NCBI RefSeq assembly: GCF_041296385.1
Contig: NW_027183585.1
Location: forward strand, 124,001 to 188,000
Source: Aphelocoma coerulescens
Lineage: Eukaryota; Chordata; Aves; Passeriformes; Corvidae
DNA length: 64,000 bases
Direction: 5' to 3'
Shown: piece by piece, positions 24,337 through 37,269 of the stretch
Position numbering within the stretch: the first letter of the stretch is position 1
Layout of the letters: each line of letters opens with the position of its first letter
Program-made: the position numbers and the translations under genes
The notes under the pieces: generated by a model
The model's database searches: none
The model's input: only the letters and a program-made list of their open reading frames with translations
Told to the model about the DNA's origin: nothing

Positions 24337-26604
24337 AGTGGGATCCTAGCAGCACCTGTGGAAGCCGGGAGAGAGGAGCCCACCTGGAGCAGGTTCGTGC
24401 AGGATTAATCATCCCGTGGCTTCCCACCAGGGTCCTGTTGCTTCCAAAAGGCCCCACAGTGTCACTGTGGCCCCTCGGTTCCACCAGGTTCCATAGCGTC
24501 ACTGTGGTGCCCAGGGTTCCGTCAGCTCCGCCAGCATCCCCACGGTCTGCAGAGCTCCCCGAGCTTCTGTGGTGTCACAGTGGAGGCAGGGTTGCATCAG
24601 GTTCCATAGCATCAGCACGGTCTCCAGGGCTCCCAGAGGTTCTGTGGTGTCACAGTGGAGGCAGGGTTGCATCAGGTTCCATAGCATCACCACAGTCTCC
24701 AGGGCTCCCTGAGCTTCTGTGGTGTCACAGTGGAGGCAGGGTTGCATCAGGTTCCATAGCATCAGCACGGTCTCCAGGGCTCCCAGAGGTTCTGTGGTGT
24801 CACAGAGGAGGCAGGGTTGCATCAGGTTCCATAGCATCAGCACGGTCTCCAGGGCTCCAAGAGCTTCTGTGGTGTCACCGAGGAGGCAGGGTTGCATCAG
24901 GTTCAATAGCATCAGCACGGTCTCCAGGGCTCCCCTGAGCTTCTGTGGTGGTGTCACAGAGGAGCCAGGCTTCCTTGTAGTTCCCCAGCATCACAAAGGC
25001 TCTCCTGGGAGCCACGGGTCACAAAGCACCGTGGGCTCTGTGCAGCCCCGCTGTGTCACAATGGCCGCTGGCTTCCACGAGCCCCCGCAGTGTCCCAGTG
25101 AGCCCCGTGGCTTTAGGAGTGGGTGGCTGGGAGTTGGTGCCAGCGGCTGGGGGAGCAGCAGCAGGGACTGTGTGTGGACAGTGCCATGGCCACTTGTGTG
25201 GCCACTGGTGTCTCTGTGCCAGGCACAGCCGTGGTGTGTAACACCGGCTCTGGGTCCTTTGGCTGTGCAGGTGGCAGTCACGGCCTGGAGCAGGGCTGCT
25301 CCCGGGGGACAGCCTGGGGCAGGAGGCTGCTGGAGATTCATTCCCCACACTCCTTGTCATGAGGTGCTCAGAGTGATTGGAAAGGCTGTTGGCAGCAGGC
25401 AGTTCTCTGGGTTCAAGCTGTGGAGCTGTCAGCGGGAATGCAAAGGCCAAGCTGGTGAGCCTTTTGTCCTGGTGCCTTTAGTGTGTGAGCAGTCCCTGGT
25501 GCCGTTGTCTTTGGATCCTGAGTGTGGGAGAGGCAAGGCTTAGGATGGTGCGTAGAGCTGAGAAGGAAAGTGCCGAGAGCAGCGTGTGTGCTGCTGCTTT
25601 GAGGGGTGCAGTTGAAGTTGTAGGCAGCAAGAGCTTTCTCAGCTGGCCCTTTTGTGAGCTCTGCTTTTGCCAGATGACTTCCATCTTACCCTCTTACCAT
25701 CTTAGCCTCTCATTTTTGCATATCCCAAACCCCCTTCCAAACATCCAGCAGCTGCTTGTAAAGAAGAAGTCCTAGAACAAAAAGCCAGTGCTGCCTTTCA
25801 TAGCCCCTTTGCTGTCTATGAAGTAGAGGAAAGAAGCTAGTGAGACGCACTTTCTTTCTCAACTCCATAGAGCGCATCCTTCTCTCAAGGTGGCAGAGTC
25901 CTTGGCGGAAGTGAAGCATCTGCAGCTGCAGTTCAGACTGAGAGATGTGCCAGGACAGGAAACATTTGCTGACCTTCCCTGTTCCCTGTGCAACATGATT
26001 CTCGCATCCCAGTCACTTTCACATACCTTCGGTATCCCTGAGTCCAAGCAGCTAAAGCTCACAGAGACAGAAGTGTCAGGAAGGAAAACGTTCCAAAAGC
26101 ACCCCCTTCTCTTATCAGCATATAAATTGTGCACAACAGGCTGCGGCACCGAACCTTCCTTCTCAGATAGACATGCCATCACACTTTTCACTCTTGCAGC
26201 TCGGTTGAAAAGCTCCAGCAGCTGCTCCCGCAATAGCAAAAGGTTCTAGAAGTGAAAGCCAGTTTGGGGCTGCACCTTCTCCTTGCCGCATGTAAGCCAC
26301 ACCAAACTCCCTGATGCACTCTGTCCTCCCCTTCTCAAAGGAGTAGACGGTGGCATCAGGACACACCTGTGTCCCAGCAGCTGGGTGCCCAGCCGGGAGC
26401 AGGAGCAGGGCTGGGGCTGCTCCCAAAGTTGCCCCGCCCCAATGCCAGAGCCGGACATATGCTGAGGGGGGGCTGGATCAGGCTTTATTGTCCAGCTGCA
26501 TGCCAGGAGTGAGCACAAAATCTACCTGCATTCTCTGCAGCATGCCATCCTGGAGCAGAGCCATTGCCAAAGGAAGCCGTGAGCCCGTGCCAAGCCAGTG
26601 CCGG
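24337..26604 (+). repeat. Macrosatellite unit 12 (2268 bp, 5 VNTR copies)
   Basis: VNTR at 24561-24935. Carries two differences I see in no other unit: GTCACCGAGG instead of GTCACAGAGG near 24880, and CCAGTGAGCCCC instead of CCAGTGGGCCCC near 25100. Confidence 0.95.
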
Positions 26605-28647
26605 AGTGGGATCCTAGCAGCACCTGTGGAAGCCGGGAGAGAGGAGCCCACCTGGAGCAGGTTCGTGCAGGATTAATCATCCCGTGGCTTCCCACCAGGG
26701 TCCTGTTGCTTCCAAAAGGCCCCACAGTGTCACTGTGGCCCCTCGGTTCCACCAGGTTCCATAGCGTCACTGTGGTGCCCAGGGTTCCGTCAGCTTCGCC
26801 AGCATCCCCACGGTCTGCAGAGCTCCCCGAGCTTCTGTGGTGTCACAGTGGAGGCAGGGTTGCATCAGGTTCCATAGCATCAGCACGGTCTCCAGGGCTC
26901 CCAGAGGTTCTGTGGTGTCACAGTGGAGGCAGGGTTGCATCAGGTTCAATAGCATCAGCACGGTCTCCAGGGCTCCCCTGAGCTTCTGTGGTGGTGTCAC
27001 AGAGGAGCCAGGCTTCCTTGTAGTTCCCCAGCATCACAAAGGCTCTCCTGGGAGCCACGGGTCACAAAGCACCGTGGGCTCTGTGCAGCCCCGCTGTGTC
27101 ACAATGGCCGCTGGCTTCCACGAGCCCCCGCAGTGTCCCAGTGGGCCCCGTGGCTTTAGGAGTGGGTGGCTGGGAGTTGGTGCCAGCGGCTGGGGGAGCA
27201 GCAGCAGGGACTGTGTGTGGACAGTGCCATGGCCACTTGTGTGGCCACTGGTGTCTCTGTGCCAGGCACAGCCGTGGTGTGTAACACCGGCTCTGGGTCC
27301 TTTGGCTGTGCAGGTGGCAGTCACGGCCTGGAGCAGGGCTGCTCCCGGGGGACAGCCTGGGGCAGGAGGCTGCTGGAGATTCATTCCCCACACTCCTTGT
27401 CATGAGGTGCTCAGAGTGATTGGAAAGGCTGTTGGCAGCAGGCAGTTCTCTGGGTTCAAGCTGTGGAGCTGTCAGCGGGAATGCAAAGGCCAAGCTGGTG
27501 AGCCTTTTGTCCTGGTGCCTTTAGTGTGTGAGCAGTCCCTGGTGCCGTTGTCTTTGGATCCTGAGTGTGGGAGAGGCAAGGCTTAGGATGGTGCGTAGAG
27601 CTGAGAAGGAAAGTGCCGAGAGCAGCGTGTGTGCTGCTGCTTTGAGGGGTGCAGTTGAAGTTGTAGGCAGCAAGAGCTTTCTCAGCTGGCCCTTTTGTGA
27701 GCTCTGCTTTTGCCAGATGACTTCCATCTTACCCTCTTACCATCTTAGCCTCTCATTTTTGCATATCCCAAACCCCCTTCCAAACATCCAGCAGCTGCTT
27801 GTAAAGAAGAAGTCCTAGAACAAAAAGCCAGTGCTGCCTTTCATAGCCCCTTTGCTGTCTATGAAGTAGAGGAAAGAAGCTAGTGAGACGCACTTTCTTT
27901 CTCAACTCCATAGAGCGCATCCTTCTCTCAAGGTGGCAGAGTCCTTGGCGGAAGTGAAGCATCTGCAGCTGCAGTTCAGACTGAGAGATGTGCCAGGACA
28001 GGAAACATTTGCTGACCTTCCCTGTTCCCTGTGCAACATGATTCTCGCATCCCAGTCACTTTCACATACCTTCGGTATCCCTGAGTCCAAGCAGCTAAAG
28101 CTCACAGAGACAGAAGTGTCAGGAAGGAAAACGTTCCAAAAGCACCCCCTTCTCTTATCAGCATATAAATTGTGCACAACAGGCTGCGGCACCGAACCTT
28201 CCTTCTCAGATAGACATGCCATCACACTTTTCACTCTTGCAGCTCGGTTGAAAAGCTCCAGCAGCTGCTCCCGCAATAGCAAAAGGTTCTAGAAGTGAAA
28301 GCCAGTTTGGGGCTGCACCTTCTCCTTGCCGCATGTAAGCCACACCAAACTCCCTGATGCACTCTGTCCTCCCCTTCTCAAAGGAGTAGACGGTGGCATC
28401 AGGACACACCTGTGTCCCAGCAGCTGGGTGCCCAGCCGGGAGCAGGAGCAGGGCTGGGGCTGCTCCCAAAGTTGCCCCGCCCCAATGCCAGAGCCGGACA
28501 TATGCTGAGGGGGGGCTGGATCAGGCTTTATTGTCCAGCTGCATGCCAGGAGTGAGCACAAAATCTACCTGCATTCTCTGCAGCATGCCATCCTGGAGCA
28601 GAGCCATTGCCAAAGGAAGCCGTGAGCCCGTGCCAAGCCAGTGCCGG
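26605..28647 (+). repeat. Macrosatellite unit 13 (2043 bp, 2 VNTR copies)
   Basis: VNTR at 26829-26978, matching unit 10 in the leader (GTCAGCTTCGCC) and last VNTR copy (GGTTCAATAG), but with the full GCGTGTGTGCTGCTG. Tail AAATCTACC and GGAAGCCGTGAG. Confidence 0.95.
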
Positions 28648-30840
28648 AGTGGGATCCTAGCAGCACCTGTGGAAGCCGGGAGAGAGGAGCCCACCTGGAG
28701 CAGGTTCGTGCAGGATTAATCATCCCGTGGCTTCCCACCAGGGTCCTGTTGCTTCCAAAAGGCCCCACAGTGTCACTGTGGCCCCTCGGTTCCACCAGGT
28801 TCCATAGCGTCACTGTGGTGCCCAGGGTTCCGTCAGCTCCGCCAGCATCCCCACGGTCTGCAGAGCTCCCCGAGCTTCTGTGGTGTCACAGTGGAGGCAG
28901 GGTTGCATCAGGTTCCATAGCATCACCACAGTCTCCAGGGCTCCCTGAGCTTCTGTGGTGTCACAGTGGAGGCAGGGTTGCATCAGGTTCCATAGCATCA
29001 GCACGGTCTCCAGGGCTCCCAGAGGTTCTGTGGTGTCACAGAGGAGGCAGGGTTGCATCAGGTTCCATAGCATCAGCACGGTCTCCAGGGCTCCAAGAGC
29101 TTCTGTGGTGTCACAGAGGAGGCAGGGTTGCATCAGGTTCAATAGCATCAGCACGGTCTCCAGGGCTCCCCTGAGCTTCTGTGGTGGTGTCACAGAGGAG
29201 GCAGGCTTCCTTGTAGTTCCCCAGCATCACAAAGGCTCTCCTGGGAGCCACGGGTCACAAAGCACCGTGGGCTCTGTGCAGCCCCGCTGTGTCACAATGG
29301 CCGCTGGCTTCCACGAGCCCCCGCAGTGTCCCAGTGGGCCCCGTGGCTTTAGGAGTGGGTGGCTGGGAGTTGGTGCCAGCGGCTGGGGGAGCAGCAGCAG
29401 GGACTGTGTGTGGACAGTGCCATGGCCACTTGTGTGGCCACTGGTGTCTCTGTGCCAGGCACAGCCGTGGTGTGTAACACCGGCTCTGGGTCCTTTGGCT
29501 GTGCAGGTGGCAGTCACGGCCTGGAGCAGGGCTGCTCCCGGGGGACAGCCTGGGGCAGGAGGCTGCTGGAGATTCATTCCCCACACTCCTTGTCATGAGG
29601 TGCTCAGAGTGATTGGAAAGGCTGTTGGCAGCAGGCAGTTCTCTGGGTTCAAGCTGTGGAGCTGTCAGCGGGAATGCAAAGGCCAAGCTGGTGAGCCTTT
29701 TGTCCTGGTGCCTTTAGTGTGTGAGCAGTCCCTGGTGCCGTTGTCTTTGGATCCTGAGTGTGGGAGAGGCAAGGCTTAGGATGGTGCGTAGAGCTGAGAA
29801 GGAAAGTGCCGAGAGCAGCGTGTGTGCTGCTGCTTTGAGGGGTGCAGTTGAAGTTGTAGGCAGCAAGAGCTTTCTCAGCTGGCCCTTTTGTGAGCTCTGC
29901 TTTTGCCAGATGACTTCCATCTTACCCTCTTACCATCTTAGCCTCTCATTTTTGCATATCCCAAACCCCCTTCCAAACATCCAGCAGCTGCTTGTAAAGA
30001 AGAAGTCCTAGAACAAAAAGCCAGTGCTGCCTTTCATAGCCCCTTTGCTGTCTATGAAGTAGAGGAAAGAAGCTAGTGAGACGCACTTTCTTTCTCAACT
30101 CCATAGAGCGCATCCTTCTCTCAAGGTGGCAGAGTCCTTGGCGGAAGTGAAGCATCTGCAGCTGCAGTTCAGACTGAGAGATGTGCCAGGACAGGAAACA
30201 TTTGCTGACCTTCCCTGTTCCCTGTGCAACATGATTCTCGCATCCCAGTCACTTTCACATACCTTCGGTATCCCTGAGTCCAAGCAGCTAAAGCTCACAG
30301 AGACAGAAGTGTCAGGAAGGAAAACGTTGCAAAAGCACCCCCTTCTCTTATCAGCATATAAATTGTGCACAACAGGCTGCGGCACCGAACCTTCCTTCTC
30401 AGATAGACATGCCATCACACTTTTCACTCTTGCAGCTCGGTTGAAAAGCTCCAGCAGCTGCTCCCGCAATAGCAAAAGGTTCTAGAAGTGAAAGCCAGTT
30501 TGGGGCTGCACCTTCTCCTTGCCGCATGTAAGCCACACCAAACTCCCTGATGCACTCTGTCCTCCCCTTCTCAAAGGAGTAGACGGTGGCATCAGGACAC
30601 ACCTGTGTCCCAGCAGCTGGGTGCCCAGCCGGGAGCAGGAGCAGGGCTGGGGCTGCTCCCAAAGTTGCCCCGCCCCAATGCCAGAGCCGGACATATGCTG
30701 AGGGGGGGCTGGATCAGGCTTTATTGTCCAGCTGCATGCCAGGAGTGAGCACAAAATCGACCTGCATTCTCTGCAGCATGCCATCCTGGAGCAGAGCCAT
30801 TGCCAAAGGAAGCTGTGAGCCCGTGCCAAGCCAGTGCCGG
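28648..30840 (+). repeat. Macrosatellite unit 14 (2193 bp, 4 VNTR copies)
   Basis: VNTR at 28872-29171. Repeats the unit 1 haplotype, including the rare AGGAGGCAGGCTT after the VNTR, AACGTTGCAAAAG and AAATCGACC. It opens the second copy of a long higher-order duplication. Confidence 0.95.
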
Positions 30841-32883
30841 AGTGGGATCCTAGCAGCACCTGTGGAAGCCGGGAGAGAGGAGCCCACCTGGAGCAGGTTC
30901 GTGCAGGATTAATCATCCCGTGGCTTCCCACCAGGGTCCTGTTGCTTCCAAAAGGCCCCACAGTGTCACTGTGGCCCCTCGGTTCCACCAGGTTCCATAG
31001 CGTCACTGTGGTGCCCAGGGTTCCGTCAGCTTCGCCAGCATCCCCACGGTCTGCAGAGCTCCCCGAGCTTCTGTGGTGTCACAGTGGAGGCAGGGTTGCA
31101 TCAGGTTCCATAGCATCAGCACGGTCTCCAGGGCTCCCAGAGGTTCTGTGGTGTCACAGTGGAGGCAGGGTTGCATCAGGTTCCATAGCATCAGCACGGT
31201 CTCCAGGGCTCCCCTGAGCTTCTGTGGTGGTGTCACAGAGGAGCCAGGCTTCCTTGTAGTTCCCCAGCATCACAAAGGCTCTCCTGGGAGCCACGGGTCA
31301 CAAAGCACCGTGGGCTCTGTGCAGCCCCGCTGTGTCACAATGGCCGCTGGCTTCCACGAGCCCCCGCAGTGTCCCAGTGGGCCCCGTGGCTTTAGGAGTG
31401 GGTGGCTGGGAGTTGGTGCCAGCGGCTGGGGGAGCAGCAGCAGGGACTGTGTGTGGACAGTGCCATGGCCACTTGTGTGGCCACTGGTGTCTCTGTGCCA
31501 GGCACAGCCGTGGTGTGTAACACCGGCTCTGGGTCCTTTGGCTGTGCAGGTGGCAGTCACGGCCTGGAGCAGGGCTGCTCCCGGGGGACAGCCTGGGGCA
31601 GGAGGCTGCTGGAGATTCATTCCCCACACTCCTTGTCATGAGGTGCTCAGAGTGATTGGAAAGGCTGTTGGCAGCAGGCAGTTCTCTGGGTTCAAGCTGT
31701 GGAGCTGTCAGCGGGAATGCAAAGGCCAAGCTGGTGAGCCTTTTGTCCTGGTGCCTTTAGTGTGTGAGCAGTCCCTGGTGCCGTTGTCTTTGGATCCTGA
31801 GTGTGGGAGAGGCAAGGCTTAGGATGGTGCGTAGAGCTGAGAAGGAAAGTGCCGAGAGCAGCGTGTGTGCTGCTGCTTTGAGGGGTGCAGTTGAAGTTGT
31901 AGGCAGCAAGAGCTTTCTCAGCTGGCCCTTTTGTGAGCTCTGCTTTTGCCAGATGACTTCCATCTTACCCTCTTACCATCTTAGCCTCTCATTTTTGCAT
32001 ATCCCAAACCCCCTTCCAAACATCCAGCAGCTGCTTGTAAAGAAGAAGTCCTAGAACAAAAAGCCAGTGCTGCCTTTCATAGCCCCTTTGCTGTCTATGA
32101 AGTAGAGGAAAGAAGCTAGTGAGACGCACTTTCTTTCTCAACTCCATAGAGCGCATCCTTCTCTCAAGGTGGCAGAGTCCTTGGCGGAAGTGAAGCATCT
32201 GCAGCTGCAGTTCAGACTGAGAGATGTGCCAGGACAGGAAACATTTGCTGACCTTCCCTGTTCCCTGTGCAACATGATTCTCGCATCCCAGTCACTTTCA
32301 CATACCTTCGGTATCCCTGAGTCCAAGCAGCTAAAGCTCACAGAGACAGAAGTGTCAGGAAGGAAAACGTTCCAAAAGCACCCCCTTCTCTTATCAGCAT
32401 ATAAATTGTGCACAACAGGCTGCGGCACCGAACCTTCCTTCTCAGATAGACATGCCATCACACTTTTCACTCTTGCAGCTCGGTTGAAAAGCTCCAGCAG
32501 CTGCTCCCGCAATAGCAAAAGGTTCTAGAAGTGAAAGCCAGTTTGGGGCTGCACCTTCTCCTTGCCGCATGTAAGCCACACCAAACTCCCTGATGCACTC
32601 TGTCCTCCCCTTCTCAAAGGAGTAGACGGTGGCATCAGGACACACCTGTGTCCCAGCAGCTGGGTGCCCAGCCGGGAGCAGGAGCAGGGCTGGGGCTGCT
32701 CCCAAAGTTGCCCCGCCCCAATGCCAGAGCCGGACATATGCTGAGGGGGGGCTGGATCAGGCTTTATTGTCCAGCTGCATGCCAGGAGTGAGCACAAAAT
32801 CTACCTGCATTCTCTGCAGCATGCCATCCTGGAGCAGAGCCATTGCCAAAGGAAGCTGTGAGCCCGTGCCAAGCCAGTGCCGG
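30841..32883 (+). repeat. Macrosatellite unit 15 (2043 bp, 2 VNTR copies)
   Basis: VNTR at 31065-31214. Matches unit 2, including GGTTCCATAG in the last VNTR copy. Only these two units combine two VNTR copies with that base. Confidence 0.95.
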
Positions 32884-35076
32884 AGTGGGATCCTAGCAGC
32901 ACCTGTGGAAGCCGGGAGAGAGGAGCCCACCTGGAGCAGGTTCGTGCAGGATTAATCATCCCGTGGCTTCCCACCAGGGTCCTGTTGCTTCCAAAAGGCC
33001 CCACAGTGTCACTGTGGCCCCTCGGTTCCACCAGGTTCCATAGCGTCACTGTGGTGCCCAGGGTTCCGTCAGCTTCGCCAGCATCCCCACGGTCTGCAGA
33101 GCTCCCCAAGCTTCTGTGGTGTCACAGTGGAGGCAGGGTTGCATCAGGTTCCATAGCATCAGCACGGTCTCCAGGGCTCCCAGAGGTTCTGTGGTGTCAC
33201 AGTGGAGGCAGGGTTGCATCAGGTTCCATAGCATCACCACAGTCTCCAGGGCTCCCTGAGCTTCTGTGGTGTCACAGTGGAGGCAGGGTTGCATCAGGTT
33301 CCATAGCATCACCACGGTCTCCAGGGCTCCAAGAGCTTCTGTGGTGTCACAGAGGAGGCAGGGTTGCATCAGGTTCAATAGCATCAGCACGGTCTCCAGG
33401 GCTCCCCTGAGCTTCTGTGGTGGTGTCACAGAGGAGCCAGGCTTCCTTGTAGTTCCCCAGCATCACAAAGGCTCTCCTGGGAGCCACGGGTCACAAAGCA
33501 CCGTGGGCTCTGTGCAGCCCCGCTGTGTCACAATGGCCGCTGGCTTCCACGAGCCCCCGCAGTGTCCCAGTGGGCCCCGTGGCTTTAGGAGTGGGTGGCT
33601 GGGAGTTGGTGCCAGCGGCTGGGGGAGCAGCAGCAGGGACTGTGTGTGGACAGTGCCATGGCCACTTGTGTGGCCACTGGTGTCTCTGTGCCAGGCACAG
33701 CCGTGGTGTGTAACACCGGCTCTGGGTCCTTTGGCTGTGCAGGTGGCAGTCACGGCCTGGAGCAGGGCTGCTCCCGGGGGACAGCCTGGGGCAGGAGGCT
33801 GCTGGAGATTCATTCCCCACACTCCTTGTCATGAGGTGCTCAGAGTGATTGGAAAGGCTGTTGGCAGCAGGCAGTTCTCTGGGTTCAAGCTGTGGAGCTG
33901 TCAGCGGGAATGCAAAGGCCAAGCTGGTGAGCCTTTTGTCCTGGTGCCTTTAGTGTGTGAGCAGTCCCTGGTGCCGTTGTCTTTGGATCCTGAGTGTGGG
34001 AGAGGCAAGGCTTAGGATGGTGCGTAGAGCTGAGAAGGAAAGTGCCGAGAGCAGCGTGTGTGCTGCTGCTTTGAGGGGTGCAGTTGAAGTTGTAGGCAGC
34101 AAGAGCTTTCTCAGCTGGCCCTTTTGTGAGCTCTGCTTTTGCCAGATGACTTCCATCTTACCCTCTTACCATCTTAGCCTCTCATTTTTGCATATCCCAA
34201 ACCCCCTTCCAAACATCCAGCAGCTGCTTGTAAAGAAGAAGTCCTAGAACAAAAAGCCAGTGCTGCCTTTCATAGCCCCTTTGCTGTCTATGAAGTAGAG
34301 GAAAGAAGCTAGTGAGACGCACTTTCTTTCTCAACTCCATAGAGCGCATCCTTCTCTCAAGGTGGCAGAGTCCTTGGCGGAAGTGAAGCATCTGCAGCTG
34401 CAGTTCAGACTGAGAGATGTGCCAGGACAGGAAACATTTGCTGACCTTCCCTGTTCCCTGTGCAACATGATTCTCGCATCCCAGTCACTTTCACATACCT
34501 TTGGTATCCCTGAGTCCAAGCAGCTAAAGCTCACAGAGACAGAAGTGTCAGGAAGGAAAACGTTCCAAAAGCACCCCCTTCTCTTATCAGCATATAAATT
34601 GTGCACAACAGGCTGCGGCACCGAACCTTCCTTCTCAGATAGACATGCCATCATACTTTTCACTCTTGCAGCTCGGTTGAAAAGCTCCAGCAGCTGCTCC
34701 CGCAATAGCAAAAGGTTCTAGAAGTGAAAGCCAGTTTGGGGCTGCACCTTCTCCTTGCCGCATGTAAGCCACACCAAACTCCCTGATGCACTCTGTCCTC
34801 CCCTTCTCAAAGGAGTAGACGGTGGCATCAGGACACACCTGTGTCCCAGCAGCTGGGTGCCCAGCCGGGAGCAGGAGCAGGGCTGGGGCTGCTCCCAAAG
34901 TTGCCCCGCCCCAATGCCAGAGCCGGACATATGCTGAGGGGGGGCTGGATCAGGCTTTATTGTCCAGCTGCATGCCAGGAGTGAGCACAAAATCTACCTG
35001 CATTCTCTGCAGCATGCCATCCTGGAGCAGAGCCATTGCCAAAGGAAGCTGTGAGCCCGTGCCAAGCCAGTGCCGG
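32884..35076 (+). repeat. Macrosatellite unit 16 (2193 bp, 4 VNTR copies)
   Basis: VNTR at 33108-33407, with the CCCCAAGCTT start shared only with unit 3. Two later changes distinguish it from unit 3: CTTTGGTATCC near 34502 (private) and CATCATACTT at 34654 (shared with unit 18). Confidence 0.95.
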
Positions 35077-37269
35077 AGTGGGATCCTAGCAGCACCTGTG
35101 GAAGCCGGGAGAGAGGAGCCCACCTGGAGCAGGTTCGTGCAGGATTAATCATCCCGTGGCTTCCCACCAGGGTCCTGTTGCTTCCAAAAGGCCCCACAGT
35201 GTCACTGTGGCCCCTCGGTTCCACCAGGTTCCATAGCGTCACTGTGGTGCCCAGGGTTCCGTCAGCTTCGCCAGCATCCCCACGGTCTGCAGAGCTCCCC
35301 GAGCTTCTGTGGTGTCACAGTGGAGGCAGGGTTGCATCAGGTTCCATAGCATCAGCACGGTCTCCAGGGCTCCCAGAGGTTCTGTGGTGTCACAGTGGAG
35401 GCAGGGTTGCATCAGGTTCCATAGCATCACCACAGTCTCCAGGGCTCCCTGAGCTTCTGTGGTGTCACAGTGGAGGCAGGGTTGCATCAGGTTCCATAGC
35501 ATCACCACGGTCTCCAGGGCTCCAAGAGCTTCTGTGGTGTCACAGAGGAGGCAGGGTTGCATCAGGTTCAATAGCATCAGCACGGTCTCCAGGGCTCCCC
35601 TGAGCTTCTGTGGTGGTGTCACAGAGGAGCCAGGCTTCCTTGTAGTTCCCCAGCATCACAAAGGCTCTCCTGGGAGCCACGGGTCACAAAGCACCGTGGG
35701 CTCTGTGCAGCCCCGCTGTGTCACAATGGCCGCTGGCTTCCACGAGCCCCCGCAGTGTCCCAGTGGGCCCCGTGGCTTTAGGAGTGGGTGGCTGGGAGTT
35801 GGTGCCAGCGGCTGGGGGAGCAGCAGCAGGGACTGTGTGTGGACAGTGCCATGGCCACTTGTGTGGCCACTGGTGTCTCTGTGCCAGGCACAGCCGTGGT
35901 GTGTAACACCGGCTCTGGGTCCTTTGGCTGTGCAGGTGGCAGTCACGGCCTGGAGCAGGGCTGCTCCCGGGGGACAGCCTGGGGCAGGAGGCTGCTGGAG
36001 ATTCATTCCCCACACTCCTTGTCATGAGGTGCTCAGAGTGATTGGAAAGGCTGTTGGCAGCAGGCAGTTCTCTGGGTTCAAGCTGTGGAGCTGTCAGCGG
36101 GAATGCAAAGGCCAAGCTGGTGAGCCTTTTGTCCTGGTGCCTTTAGTGTGTGAGCAGTCCCTGGTGCCGTTGTCTTTGGATCCTGAGTGTGGGAGAGGCA
36201 AGGCTTAGGATGGTGCGTAGAGCTGAGAAGGAAAGTGCCGAGAGCAGCGTGTGTGCTGCTGCTTTGAGGGGTGCAGTTGAAGTTGTAGGCAGCAAGAGCT
36301 TTCTCAGCTGGCCCTTTTGTGAGCTCTGCTTTTGCCAGATGACTTCCATCTTACCCTCTTACCATCTTAGCCTCTCATTTTTGCATATCCCAAACCCCCT
36401 TCCAAACATCCAGCAGCTGCTTGTAAAGAAGAAGTCCTAGAACAAAAAGCCAGTGCTGCCTTTCATAGCCCCTTTGCTGTCTATGAAGTAGAGGAAAGAA
36501 GCTAGTGAGACGCACTTTCTTTCTCAACTCCATAGAGCGCATCCTTCTCTCAAGGTGGCAGAGTCCTTGGCGGAAGTGAAGCATCTGCAGCTGCAGTTCA
36601 GACTGAGAGATGTGCCAGGACAGGAAACATTTGCTGACCTTCCCTGTTCCCTGTGCAACATGATTCTCGCATCCCAGTCACTTTCACATACCTTCGGTAT
36701 CCCTGAGTCCAAGCAGCTAAAGCTCACAGAGACAGAAGTGTCAGGAAGGAAAACGTTCCAAAAGCACCCCCTTCTCTTATCAGCATATAAATTGTGCACA
36801 ACAGGCTGCGGCACCGAACCTTCCTTCTCAGATAGACATGCCATCACACTTTTCACTCTTGCAGCTCGGTTGAAAAGCTCCAGCAGCTGCTCCCGCAATA
36901 GCAAAAGGTTCTAGAAGTGAAAGCCAGTTTGGGGCTGCACCTTCTCCTTGCCGCATGTAAGCCACACCAAACTCCCTGATGCACTCTGTCCTCCCCTTCT
37001 CAAAGGAGTAGACGGTGGCATCAGGACACACCTGTGTCCCAGCAGCTGGGTGCCCAGCCGGGAGCAGGAGCAGGGCTGGGGCTGCTCCCAAAGTTGCCCC
37101 GCCCCAATGCCAGAGCCGGACATATGCTGAGGGGGGGCTGGATCAGGCTTTATTGTCCAGCTGCATGCCAGGAGTGAGCACAAAATCGACCTGCATTCTC
37201 TGCAGCATGCCATCCTGGAGCAGAGCCATTGCCAAAGGAAGCCGTGAGCCCGTGCCAAGCCAGTGCCGG
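35077..37269 (+). repeat. Macrosatellite unit 17 (2193 bp, 4 VNTR copies)
   Basis: VNTR at 35301-35600. Leader GTCAGCTTCGCC, fourth copy start CCAAGAGCTT, tail AAATCGACC and GGAAGCCGTGAG. Unit 19 matches it at each of these sites. Confidence 0.95.
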
